A program made the position numbers and the translations under genes. From Microvirga puerhi (GTDB lineage Bacteria > Pseudomonadota > Alphaproteobacteria > Rhizobiales > Beijerinckiaceae), in assembly GCF_020089865.1 (NCBI RefSeq), contig NZ_JAIRBM010000021.1, forward strand, positions 1 to 64,000: a stretch of 64,000 nucleotides of DNA, read 5' to 3'. The notes beneath the pieces were generated by a model. It worked only from the letters and a program-made list of their open reading frames with translations, ran no database searches and was not told the origin of the DNA. Of this stretch, positions 1 to 7,928 are shown in pieces; the first letter of the stretch is position 1; each line of letters opens with the position of its first letter.

Positions 1-1
1 G

Positions 2-118
2 CTCAACCGCTTCCGCCGTCTCTCCATCCGCTATGAGCGTCGCGAGGACATCCATCTCGCCTTCACCACGCTTGGATGGGCTCTCATCTGCTTCAACCAA
101 TGCAGACGGTTTTGTTAG
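2..118 (+). mobile_element. IS5-family transposase, C-terminal fragment
   Basis: An open frame enters from the left edge of the window and ends in TAG at 116-118. It encodes 38 residues containing LNRFRRLSIRYERRED and a following hydrophobic, Trp/Cys-rich tail. This is the conserved C-terminal end of IS5-group DDE transposases, where RYERR contributes the Y-(2)-R motif region near the catalytic Glu. The rest of the gene lies outside the window, so I cannot say whether the element is complete. The flanking sequence to the right shows no obvious terminal inverted repeat. The longer overlapping frame starting near 33 is a shadow reading of the same DNA. Confidence 0.75.
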
Positions 119-2301
119 GAGCTCTAAGTGCGGCTATAGCGGAAGGAGAGAAGGAAGGCTGGGTGGACATCCGCTGCCGTCACCTGTGCCCGGACGTGAT
201 CCGGAATCGGCCACGGGGATCCGCGTTATGGCGCACGGCGATCTGTATAATGACGTGTACGGGGTGCACGGACATGAAAAAGCGGCATCGCTGGTGGCTG
301 ACGCCGCTTCAGAACGAGGATCCAGGTTGCGTTGTCACGTCACGAGTGGGCGTGACGTAGGCTTCGTACCGGTTTGCCGCAGATCGAGAAGGCGCCTCAC
401 TTTGCCCTCCCGACCCATGCGCGTGTATTCCGCTAGCTCGCCGTTCTCCGCAATCTCGACGCTCACGCGAACGCCCAGGTCCTTGTGGAGCGCGAGTTTT
501 GGGGCTGATCAGCTCCTGATCGAAGTACGCGTGTCATCAGTTTACGGTCTTACCGAGGGTCGAAGTTGTTCAAGCAGGGCGAATATCGCAGGGTCGCCGC
601 TTCTGGATGCGCAACGATACCTGCTGGCCTCCCCTGATTTTCTCAGTCCCTTTGAGAGATCTAATATTATTGGGGGCCGTCTCTGCAACAGCGTTTGGCA
701 AGCTCAACACCTGGAGGGCGCGACGGAGAACGGCGTGCCGCCTATGTCGCAACGCCCTGCCCTCAGCACCGCTTTAGCAGGCGCTGCCCGACCTCAATGA
801 ACTCTCGGTGGGTAGCGGGTCGGCCCAGGATCCGCTGTTAAAGCGCATCACCTCCAGACCATCATCCATTTCAATGCAAGTAAGCGTCTGTCTCTGCCAT
901 TATCCGTGCCTGGATCGGGCCGCCTGTATGGGACCCTTTCGAAAGAGAAATGTCTCGGTAGTATATTTGGCCAATCCGGCTTGCACTATCTGATCGTCTA
1001 CCGACCTACTCGGAGGCCGCGATAGCTATCGATTTCGGCAATAACGGCAAGCGGAAGGTTTGCTCAATTTTGCGATGCATTGGTGGCCATCAACATATGG
1101 CTGAGCAAGGACTGGATATAATGTCATGGCGCCTGGGGTTGCTAGCGACCTCCGCCGGCACCCGCACGACTGGAACATCATCTCGACAAGAATCTGACGG
1201 GCCAATCCGCCACTGATAACCTGCTCTTGCCTGCGGCAAGCCATATGGGTCTTTCCCATCCGAAAGGGCAAGAATGGAGGGGAACAATCGAGGCGCCGAC
1301 CTCTATCGTGACAGAGACGAGTTTCGACAGCTTCCTCCCCGATCGCACCTAATGTTGTCCCGCGCGTCCGTCGCCATCCGAAGCGGCGATAAGAAAGTTC
1401 AAGGCGGCTGTTGTCTTGAGCAAGCACTTGAACAGGCGCTTGTCAGCAATGAAGCTAGGATCCTCTGCGCTCATGGACGAGATGCTAAGTTGTATCTTGG
1501 AGGGCCGAGGAGGTGCTTACCTCCCACATCATGGGCGGCGGCCACACAGCCGACGCATCGTCATCCGAGAGATCGTAGGCATCGGACGGGAGCACGGGCA
1601 ACCGCGACGATCACAAGCATCCGGACACCGACTCCCGATTTACGACCACGACTTCGACAACTGCCAACGACGCGGCGGGCTCGGGCATGGGAGAAGTATT
1701 TCAGCTACGGAACAGGACGCCATGACTGATCGTCGTTGCCACAAATGGCTTTCTCATGATCGCATCTGGCGTGGCCTTTCCAAAACGTTGCGAGCCTGGG
1801 CCTTGAAAAAGCGCAAGGGGAGGGGGCTTGATAGAAGGCCTCTCGTATATATGGGCCTCAGAAGGCGTCGTGGTTCCCGGACATGAATTCCTCGCGGGCA
1901 GCGGAGACAACAAGAGCAAGATCGGGCATAGAGGACCGTGATATTCAAGCGGGCTGCCGGTCGACCTGACGAGACGGAGGACACAGATAGCTACTATGAC
2001 AGGGAACAAGCTCAGAGGTTCTTAGCCGGACAAGCAGAACCTAATCCGATGTACATAAACCCAAACCAGAGACCTCGGAGGCGGCCGAGGAAGAGGGCGT
2101 CTCACGTCCAAATTAGCGACCCTCCTCGCGCGAAATCGACTTTCCGGCGCGCAGGAATACGTGCATCTGGATTGCCAGGGACTCAGGCTTGCAACGACCC
2201 AAAGTCGCGATTCCATGAGTCACCAATCTCGCCACCCTTATAAGCGAAGATCTTTTGCCAATGTTTCATTTTCCGGAAGATGCGGGGTCTGGCACGAGCA
2301 A
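119..2301. other. Gene-poor decayed region left of the partition locus
   Basis: About 2.2 kb with only short overlapping frames on both strands. None has a recognisable family, a convincing ribosome binding site or consistent codon bias. The frames overlap each other in several registers, as expected for non-coding or decayed DNA. A short minus-strand reading near 370-500 (a hydrophilic, coding-like stretch of about 45 residues) could be a gene remnant, but I do not recognise it. The region separates an insertion-sequence end from parS/repA. It probably represents IS-driven decay of former plasmid genes. Confidence 0.5.
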
Positions 2302-2317
2302 GTTGTGCGCGCACAAC
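2302..2317. promoter_or_regulatory. parS centromere site 1
   Basis: The sequence GTTGTGCGCGCACAAC is a perfect 16-bp palindrome and fits the repABC parS consensus GTT-N4-GC-N4-AAC. RepB (ParB) is expected to bind it and load the partition complex. It lies 254 bp upstream of the repA start, in the region where many repABC replicons carry parS. An identical copy follows 70 bp downstream. Confidence 0.85.
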
Positions 2318-2371
2318 TCCCTTGCCGTCAGATAGTGGCGCGACCGCGGAGCCCCGGCATCAGTGATATTT

Positions 2372-2387
2372 GTTGTGCGCGCACAAC
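2372..2387. promoter_or_regulatory. parS centromere site 2
   Basis: Second identical copy of the 16-bp palindrome GTTGTGCGCGCACAAC, 70 bp (centre to centre) from the first, close to seven helical turns. Both copies therefore lie on roughly the same face of the DNA. RepA/RepB binding here would also autoregulate the repAB promoter, which should lie between this site and 2571. Confidence 0.85.
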
Positions 2388-2570
2388 TTGTGAGCTGCCG
2401 CCCATGCCCACAAGGCTTTGCCGCAACACGCTATTGCCCAGCGCGGCACTGTGGCAAACGCGCAACACCTACGTTAACTCCGAATTAACCGAACCAGTCT
2501 GTATTGATATCAGCGCTTATTTCCTCGAATAAATTACGTCAGCGCGTATATCATCAGCGAGACGCACACG

Positions 2571-3782
2571 ATGCAGGTCCAAGAACAGCGCCCTCAGGCC
2601 GAAGCAAATGATCTTCGTCTCCTTATTGAACGCGATGCCGAAGAACTTGCGACGAAGCTTCAGGCACACCAACTCCGGATTTTTCCTCCGACAGCACAAA
2701 AGCAGCTTCGGCGTTTCTCCTCAGCGGAGGCAGCGAAATTCCTCGGAATCCACGAAGGCTATATCCGGCAACTTGCGACGACTGGAAAAGCACCGCTGCC
2801 CGAACCAGGCCCCAACGGCCGCCGCACGTTCTCTCTCGAAGAGATGAATGCACTCCGCAAATTCCTTGATGAAGGAGCAAAGGGGAATCGCAGCTACATC
2901 CCTCATCGTTCAGGCGACGAGAAGCTCCAGATCATCTCGGTGATGAACTTTAAGGGCGGTAGCGCCAAGACGACGACTGCTACGCATTTGGCGCAGTATC
3001 TTGCATTGAAAGGGCATCGCGTGCTTGCGATCGACCTCGATCCCCAGGCGAGTATGAGTGCCATGTTTGGGCACCAGCCGGAACTCGATGTCGGCGAAAA
3101 TGAAACCCTCTACGGCGCGATTCGGTACGATGAGCACCGACGCGACATCGCAGAGATCGTGCGGGCATCCTATCTGCCTGGTCTCCACATTATTCCGGGT
3201 CAGCTCGAGCTGATGGAGTTTGAGCACGAGACGCCAAAAGCACTCGCGACCCGTTCCCGGAACGGTGGCCTGTTTTTCTCACGGATCGGTGAGGCGCTCG
3301 AGACGATCGCCGATGAGTACGATATGGTGGTCATCGACTGTCCACCGCAGCTTGGCTTCTTAACCCTATCTGCCCTCTGCTCTGCCACATCCGTCCTCAT
3401 TACGGTTCATCCCCAGATGATGGACGTCATGTCGATGTCCCAATTTCTCCGGATGACCGGCGACCTCCTGAAGGTCGTATCGGACGCCGGAGGAAAGACG
3501 AGCTACGACTGGATGGCCTATCTCATCACCCGCTTTGAGCCGAGCGATGGGCCGCAGAACCAAATGGTCGGCTTCATGCGGTCGATTTTTGGTAGGCGCG
3601 TCCTCAACACGCCCATGCTCAAGAGCACTGCGATTTCCGACGCCGGCCTCACTAAGCAGACGCTGTATGAAGTAGATCGATCGCAATTCAACAAGGGTAC
3701 GTACGACCGCGCTCTTGAATCGCTTAACGCCGTGAACAGTGAGATCGAGGACCTGGTCCATAAGGCCTGGGGGAGGGCATAA
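2571..3782 (+). CDS. repA: RepA, ParA-type plasmid partition ATPase
   Basis: Partition ATPase of the repABC type, 403 aa. It is predicted to drive segregation with RepB and to repress its own operon. Residues about 48-75 form a MerR-like helix-turn-helix that precedes the ATPase in RepA proteins. The deviant Walker A motif KGGSAKTT is at 128-135, with Lys in both signature positions. The A' motif DLDPQAS is at 155-161 and the Walker B region VVIDCPP near 255. The length is normal for RepA. The start ATG at 2571 lies shortly after an AT-rich tract that probably holds the promoter. repB begins 2 bp after the stop, so the two are co-transcribed. Two parS sites lie upstream. Confidence 0.95.
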   Translation: MQVQEQRPQAEANDLRLLIERDAEELATKLQAHQLRIFPPTAQKQLRRFSSAEAAKFLGIHEGYIRQLATTGKAPLPEPGPNGRRTFSLEEMNALRKFLDEGAKGNRSYIPHRSGDEKLQIISVMNFKGGSAKTTTATHLAQYLALKGHRVLAIDLDPQASMSAMFGHQPELDVGENETLYGAIRYDEHRRDIAEIVRASYLPGLHIIPGQLELMEFEHETPKALATRSRNGGLFFSRIGEALETIADEYDMVVIDCPPQLGFLTLSALCSATSVLITVHPQMMDVMSMSQFLRMTGDLLKVVSDAGGKTSYDWMAYLITRFEPSDGPQNQMVGFMRSIFGRRVLNTPMLKSTAISDAGLTKQTLYEVDRSQFNKGTYDRALESLNAVNSEIEDLVHKAWGRA

Positions 3783-3784
3783 CG

Positions 3785-4804
3785 ATGGCGCGGAAGAACA
3801 TTTTTGAGAACATCGCAACCAGCATGGCTCAGTCCGCCGACGAAGTGGCCCTCCCGCTTGAGGCTACACGTCCTCTGATGAACCGCGAGCGTAAGCCGCC
3901 AAGAATATCCAGCCCGCTTGGCGCCATCACGGAGTCGCTTGGCGCCATCAACGAAAAGGCTCAGAGAGCCGAAGAAATTGAAAAGAAACTTGCTGAAGGG
4001 CAAGCGATCGTGGAGTTGGATCCAGCTGATATTGACAGGTCATTCGTGCGGGACCGGATGGCCCACGCGCCCGAAGATCACCAGAGGCTTGTTGAGTCCA
4101 TCAAAGTCAGCGGCCAACAAGTCCCGATCCTTGTCCGGCCTCATCCTGAACGACCAGGCCGCTACCAAGTGGCCTACGGGCATCGACGTCTCCTTGCCGT
4201 AACGGAGGCCAGGATCAAGGTACGTGCCGTTGTGCGTGAGTTGACGGATGAGCAACTCGTTATCGCCCAAGGTCAGGAGAACAACGAGCGCACAAATTTA
4301 ACATTTATCGAAAAGGCTCGTTTCGCTGCGCGCTTGGAAGAAGCTCGGTTCGGCCGTGAAACGATCATGCAAGCGCTCTGCGTCGACAAAGCAGCTTTGT
4401 CTAAAATGATCTCTGTCGCAACACGGATCTCCGCCGACATTATCGATGCAATCGGGCATGCACCCTCCGTAGGGCAGAGGCGGTGGCAGGAGGTCTGCGA
4501 TCTCCTCACCAAAGATAAAGGCGAAAAGGTTCGCAAATTTCTCGTTAGCTCTGGTGCCGCATCTCTCACCAGCGACGAGCGTTTCGAGGCCGTCTTCAAA
4601 CTCCTTACATCGAAGGACGGGGCTGGGCGCCAACCCGTCGATTATTGGGTTTCGTCTGCCGGAATTCGCGTCGCCAAATATACGCAAGCGGACAAGAAGT
4701 TCTCGCTCATTATCGACGAAAAAGCTGCGCCGCAGTTTGGGCAATTCCTGCTCAGCAAAATGCAATCTCTTTATGAGGAATTCCGCCAACAGGGATTGAA
4801 GTGA
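3785..4804 (+). CDS. repB: RepB, ParB-type centromere-binding protein
   Basis: ParB-family partition protein, 339 aa, the partner of RepA. The N-terminal ParB nuclease-fold domain holds the phosphate/CTP-binding motif GHRR at 132-135 and the ENNER box at 165-169. A helix-turn-helix follows at about 185-215, where it reads the parS palindrome. The C-terminal RepB/KorB-like dimerisation part completes the usual length. Only 2 bp separate it from repA, indicating translational coupling. In a canonical repABC operon repC would follow within a few hundred bases; here a different gene follows after 430 bp. Confidence 0.95.
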   Translation: MARKNIFENIATSMAQSADEVALPLEATRPLMNRERKPPRISSPLGAITESLGAINEKAQRAEEIEKKLAEGQAIVELDPADIDRSFVRDRMAHAPEDHQRLVESIKVSGQQVPILVRPHPERPGRYQVAYGHRRLLAVTEARIKVRAVVRELTDEQLVIAQGQENNERTNLTFIEKARFAARLEEARFGRETIMQALCVDKAALSKMISVATRISADIIDAIGHAPSVGQRRWQEVCDLLTKDKGEKVRKFLVSSGAASLTSDERFEAVFKLLTSKDGAGRQPVDYWVSSAGIRVAKYTQADKKFSLIIDEKAAPQFGQFLLSKMQSLYEEFRQQGLK

Positions 4805-5234
4805 ACTCTCCAACGGAACCACGGTGGCCGTCTGAAGCCCTTGGTTAACGTGAGCTTTAAGCCACCGTCTGATGACACTGCCTGGGGCTCGTTCCGAGCT
4901 GCCCCATCAACTTGGGCGGGTGCATCTAGCTCAAGTGGTGACCGCAATTTCTCTGTAAATGCCACCAAGCGGATCGAAACCAGCTTCCAAAGGCCTCTGG
5001 CACGGGCATCCGGTGCGTCCCAAGAGGGGAGGGGACCTCAAAGTGCGATGACGGCGGCATTAAGGATCCAAGAAGAGCGCTGCGAACAGCGTAGCTTTGC
5101 CTGAGTTGGCTTCGTTTTAGATTGTCTTTTCTGCCATTTTCCAGCACCTTAGCTATATCTCAATGATATCCTCCGGAGATAGCTGTACAATCCGGAGCGG
5201 AAATCCTGCACGGCGCGGCCATGGGGCGAAAAAC
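4805..5234. other. repB-downstream intergenic region
   Basis: 430 bp between repB and the DUF1612 gene. In standard repABC replicons this gap is shorter and carries a small antisense RNA against the repC leader. I see short frames on both strands here (for example plus 4841-5104), but none resembles the RepC N-terminus or another known protein. A counter-transcribed RNA could sit here; the sequence alone does not establish it. Confidence 0.35.
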
Positions 5235-6377
5235 ATGCGGACATTTTCGATCTCCGATGATCAGGCATTGGCGCCGATCCAGCTCCCGCAGCTCCCCTGG
5301 GAGAACCTGGTCGGCCGCCTCGAGAGCCTTGTGCTCGATATCCGGACCTTTGATGCTGGCCTGGAGGCATCGGGACTGACCGATGGCTGGCAATCCCGAT
5401 GCGACATGACCGAGGCAGCTCGGGCTCTCATGCTCGATGGTCAGCTCGTCGATCTTGGCGATATCGTTCTGCATGACGCTGGCATGGATGTCCGCAGCCC
5501 CACCCACGAACTCACCCGCGCGGCAGCGGCTCTGCGCGCCCGGCGCACAGTGATGGTGCGCAAGCCGCCGTGGCCACTATCGATCGATGGCATCACAGCT
5601 CTGCGAGGTATCGCAAGCGTGCAAAACGATGCTGCGGCACCACGAAACGCGGCGGCGAAGCGAGTGTCGGCCTCCGCCTCAGACGCAGCCCTCTACGACG
5701 ACGAGGATCCTTGGCTCGGTCATTTTGCCGACATCGATGCCTTGCTTGATCGCACCTCGCAGGTGCTGGCCGGCGAGATCCCACTTGCGAAGTCCCGGTC
5801 CACTCTTGTCTACGACGAGGATGAAGACGAGATGACAAAAGAAGACCTCTGGCTCGATGTCGTTCATCGCACTCGCCACTGGCCGGCGCTCGCCGCAGCG
5901 GCGTTGGCGTGGGACGCGTGGACGAACCTGCACCTGCACCAGAGGCAGCCATGGCTCGGACTGATCCTGGCCGGAGCGATCCTGCGGACGCGGGGCGTGA
6001 CCTCGCGCCTCTTACCGCTGGCCTCCGGCTACAAGACTGCGAAGTACCGCCCCACCGGTCGTGAGACGCCCGCCCAGAAGATCGAGGGCTTTTGTCAGAT
6101 CGTCAGCGAAGCTCTGACGCACGGACAGAAGGACCTGGAGCGCCTGAGTCTGGCGCGTGATCTGATGAACCGAGTCACCCGCACCTGTCGCAGCCATTCC
6201 AAGTTGCCGGATGTGGTCAGCCTCTTTCTGTCACGCCCGCTGGTGACGGTCGCGCTGGCGGCCAAGCTTTTGCAGGTCACCCCGAAGGCTGTTGATCTGA
6301 TGTTGGTGCAGCTCGGCGGTGCCTTGCCGCGCGAGCTGACTGGCCGTCGACGATACCGCGCCTGGGGCATCGTCTAA
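5235..6377 (+). CDS. RHE_PE00001/DUF1612-family DNA-binding protein
   Basis: 380 aa. The layout is that of the RHE_PE00001 family, known from rhizobial plasmids: an N-terminal segment with ELVxLGD-like and LHDAGMDVRSPTHEL motifs (about 70-100), an acidic linker, a DUF1612 domain with WxxWxxLxxxQRxPWLGLILA near 240-265, and a C-terminal helix-turn-helix near 335-355 that ends in RYRAWGIV. It lacks any RepC feature, so it does not replace repC by homology. The frame is open back to 5163; I prefer ATG 5235 because the residues before it are unlike the family. Its biochemical function is unknown. The helix-turn-helix suggests DNA binding, and proximity to repAB suggests a maintenance role. Confidence 0.75.
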   Translation: MRTFSISDDQALAPIQLPQLPWENLVGRLESLVLDIRTFDAGLEASGLTDGWQSRCDMTEAARALMLDGQLVDLGDIVLHDAGMDVRSPTHELTRAAAALRARRTVMVRKPPWPLSIDGITALRGIASVQNDAAAPRNAAAKRVSASASDAALYDDEDPWLGHFADIDALLDRTSQVLAGEIPLAKSRSTLVYDEDEDEMTKEDLWLDVVHRTRHWPALAAAALAWDAWTNLHLHQRQPWLGLILAGAILRTRGVTSRLLPLASGYKTAKYRPTGRETPAQKIEGFCQIVSEALTHGQKDLERLSLARDLMNRVTRTCRSHSKLPDVVSLFLSRPLVTVALAAKLLQVTPKAVDLMLVQLGGALPRELTGRRRYRAWGIV

Positions 6378-6607
6378 AGCTTCCAGATTGCAAACTTTAT
6401 CGCAGCCGATGGATCATCAGCACGCGTATCAGCTCTGATTTTTCTGATGAGGCAAGAAGAGCCTTTTCTCACTAGGCAATGCGTTTGCAGCCTGTGACAC
6501 CGTCCAAGATAGGACACATGAGTGTGTCCTTCTTCCTGCTCACCTCACCCAGCCGAGGGATACCGGATATTCCTATACATTTGGGGCGGCTGATAGCACC
6601 CAAAGTT
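6378..6607. other. Intergenic, nothing recognised
   Basis: 230 bp between two convergent genes, the DUF1612 gene (+) and the 59-aa gene (-). Short frames run through it, but none has a family signature or a ribosome binding site. A terminator would be expected here; I see no clear strong hairpin. Confidence 0.4.
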
Positions 6608-6787
6608 CTACTTTTCGTGTCCAGAGCCACCCTTGCGGCCGCCGCCTGTCTGCTTGTTCACGGTTGCCCATGCGCGCCGCTCAGCTTCTTTGTCGCTGAC
6701 GCCACGGTGCTCATAGCCCTCCTCAATGTGCTCGGCTTGGCGTTTTTGCTTGTCGGTATAGGATGATTTATCGCCGCGCGGCATCAT
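6608..6787 (-). CDS. Small plasmid-stabilisation-type protein (59 aa)
   Basis: A 59-residue protein, hydrophilic and highly charged, containing DKQKRQAEHIEEGYEHRGVS followed by an EAERRAWATVNK motif and a Gly-rich GGGRKGGSG tail. This pattern matches a widespread small proteobacterial family usually annotated as plasmid stabilisation protein, whose molecular function is not known to me. The start at 6787 is preceded by AGGAGA; a second ATG at 6784 follows directly. The overlapping plus-strand reading is hydrophobic and has no family match. The gene is easily missed because of its size. It sits between the DUF1612 gene and the oxidase operon. Confidence 0.85.
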   Translation of the reverse strand: MMPRGDKSSYTDKQKRQAEHIEEGYEHRGVSDKEAERRAWATVNKQTGGGRKGGSGHEK

Positions 6788-7109
6788 TCTCTCCTGTTAC
6801 TTGTCGCATTAGCCCTCGTCAGACAAACGCGGGTCAAAATCCCGATGCTGCCGGGAGCCTGCTAGCGTCAATTCTAAATAACGGTAGAGAAATTGCTTCG
6901 TTCCTTGGTGGGTTGGCTGTGCGGCACCGGTGCAGTCATGCATGCTTAACATTAGGCGAGGCTACGCCCCGTCATCGACGATCTATATTCGAAATATGCT
7001 CTCACAGCGGCTGACACCGTTCGACCTCAGGCCTTGCTTGGCGATACTTGGTCGCAAGCAGGCTGCGCAAAATGTATCGTTCACTTCGCTTTGGCCGGGT
7101 CCATCTCGT
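6788..7109. other. Intergenic, nothing recognised
   Basis: About 320 bp. It serves as leader for the 59-aa gene on its left and as the 3' flank of the oxidase operon on its right. I see no complete gene, no RNA gene and no convincing terminator hairpin. Confidence 0.4.
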
Positions 7110-7928
7110 TTATTCGCTGCTCGCTCGTCGCGACTGCGGCGGCTGAGATGCATAATATTGCGCTACTTCGTCGATCTCTTCCGGTGTCATCTGACGCGCG
7201 ATGTTGCGCATCTGCTGACTGATGTCGTTGCGTCGGGCGCCTGATGCGAAAGCCTGAAGCTGCGTCCTGATATAGGCAGCCGATTGTCCTTCCAGCCAGG
7301 GGCTTCCAGCTTTGTTGTCGAGGGCACCGTGACAGGATCCGCAGGCGGCAATGTTGCGCATCGGCGCCCCGTTCACGACGATCCGCGGCGCTGGCTTACC
7401 TTGTTCAGGATGATAGGCGGGAAGACGAGGTAGGTAGGCGTAGTAGGCCGAAAGGTCGACCATGTCCTGCTCACTGAGCGACACGGCAAATGGCGTCATG
7501 ATCGCGTTCACCCGCGCACCCGACGTGAAATCCTTGAGCTGCTTGTAGATTGCGGAGGCGTACTGGCCTGCGAGATTAGGGGAATCGGCGCGGCTGACTC
7601 CGACGGGACCATGGCAAATCGCACATTGTTGCGCGAGCGTTGCACCCCTGCCGATGGATTCTTGGCTCGGCTGGCCCAACATCGACGCTGTTACTACAAC
7701 CGTGGAGACCTTGAAGTCTGGCTGCACGGGAGCGGCGCTCGATCGCACCTGCGGCACACCTGCAGCGCTACAGATCGCGTCCCAGATGCTTGTGAAGGTT
7801 ACATCGCGCTGGGCGTAAGGTAGCACAATCAAACCGACCACCGCCGTGAGTAGGAACAGGCCGGCAGTGATTCCTACGGCCGTGATGAACCAGCGGTTCC
7901 TCAGCGAGAAGACGGATTCCGCGCTCAT
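7110..7928 (-). CDS. Membrane-anchored dihaem cytochrome c (oxidase operon)
   Basis: 272 aa. One N-terminal transmembrane anchor (about 14-37, no cleavage site seen) is followed by a periplasmic part with two class-I cytochrome c domains. Haem-binding CAICH is at 102-106 and CGSCH at 196-200, each followed by a domain ending in the usual Met-containing region. It resembles cytochrome c4-like electron carriers. It is the last gene of the oxidase operon, and its start overlaps the end of the subunit I gene by 4 bp. It probably delivers electrons to the CuA site of subunit II. Confidence 0.85.
   Translation of the reverse strand: MSAESVFSLRNRWFITAVGITAGLFLLTAVVGLIVLPYAQRDVTFTSIWDAICSAAGVPQVRSSAAPVQPDFKVSTVVVTASMLGQPSQESIGRGATLAQQCAICHGPVGVSRADSPNLAGQYASAIYKQLKDFTSGARVNAIMTPFAVSLSEQDMVDLSAYYAYLPRLPAYHPEQGKPAPRIVVNGAPMRNIAACGSCHGALDNKAGSPWLEGQSAAYIRTQLQAFASGARRNDISQQMRNIARQMTPEEIDEVAQYYASQPPQSRRASSE

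Noticed and set aside
33-800. Long plus-strand frame of 255 codons at the left edge
   Set aside because: Its start lies inside the IS5 transposase fragment in another register, and the translation has no family features; the amino-acid composition (Arg/Ser-rich) is that of a shadow frame.
5163-6377. RepC identity for the gene after repB
   Set aside because: Position and length would fit, but the N-terminus, LHDAGMDVRSPTHEL motif and C-terminal helix-turn-helix are those of the RHE_PE00001/DUF1612 family; no RepC signature is seen.
6481-6766. Hydrophobic plus-strand frame (95 aa) as a membrane protein
   Set aside because: It is antisense to the well-supported 59-aa gene with a ribosome binding site and recognisable motif.
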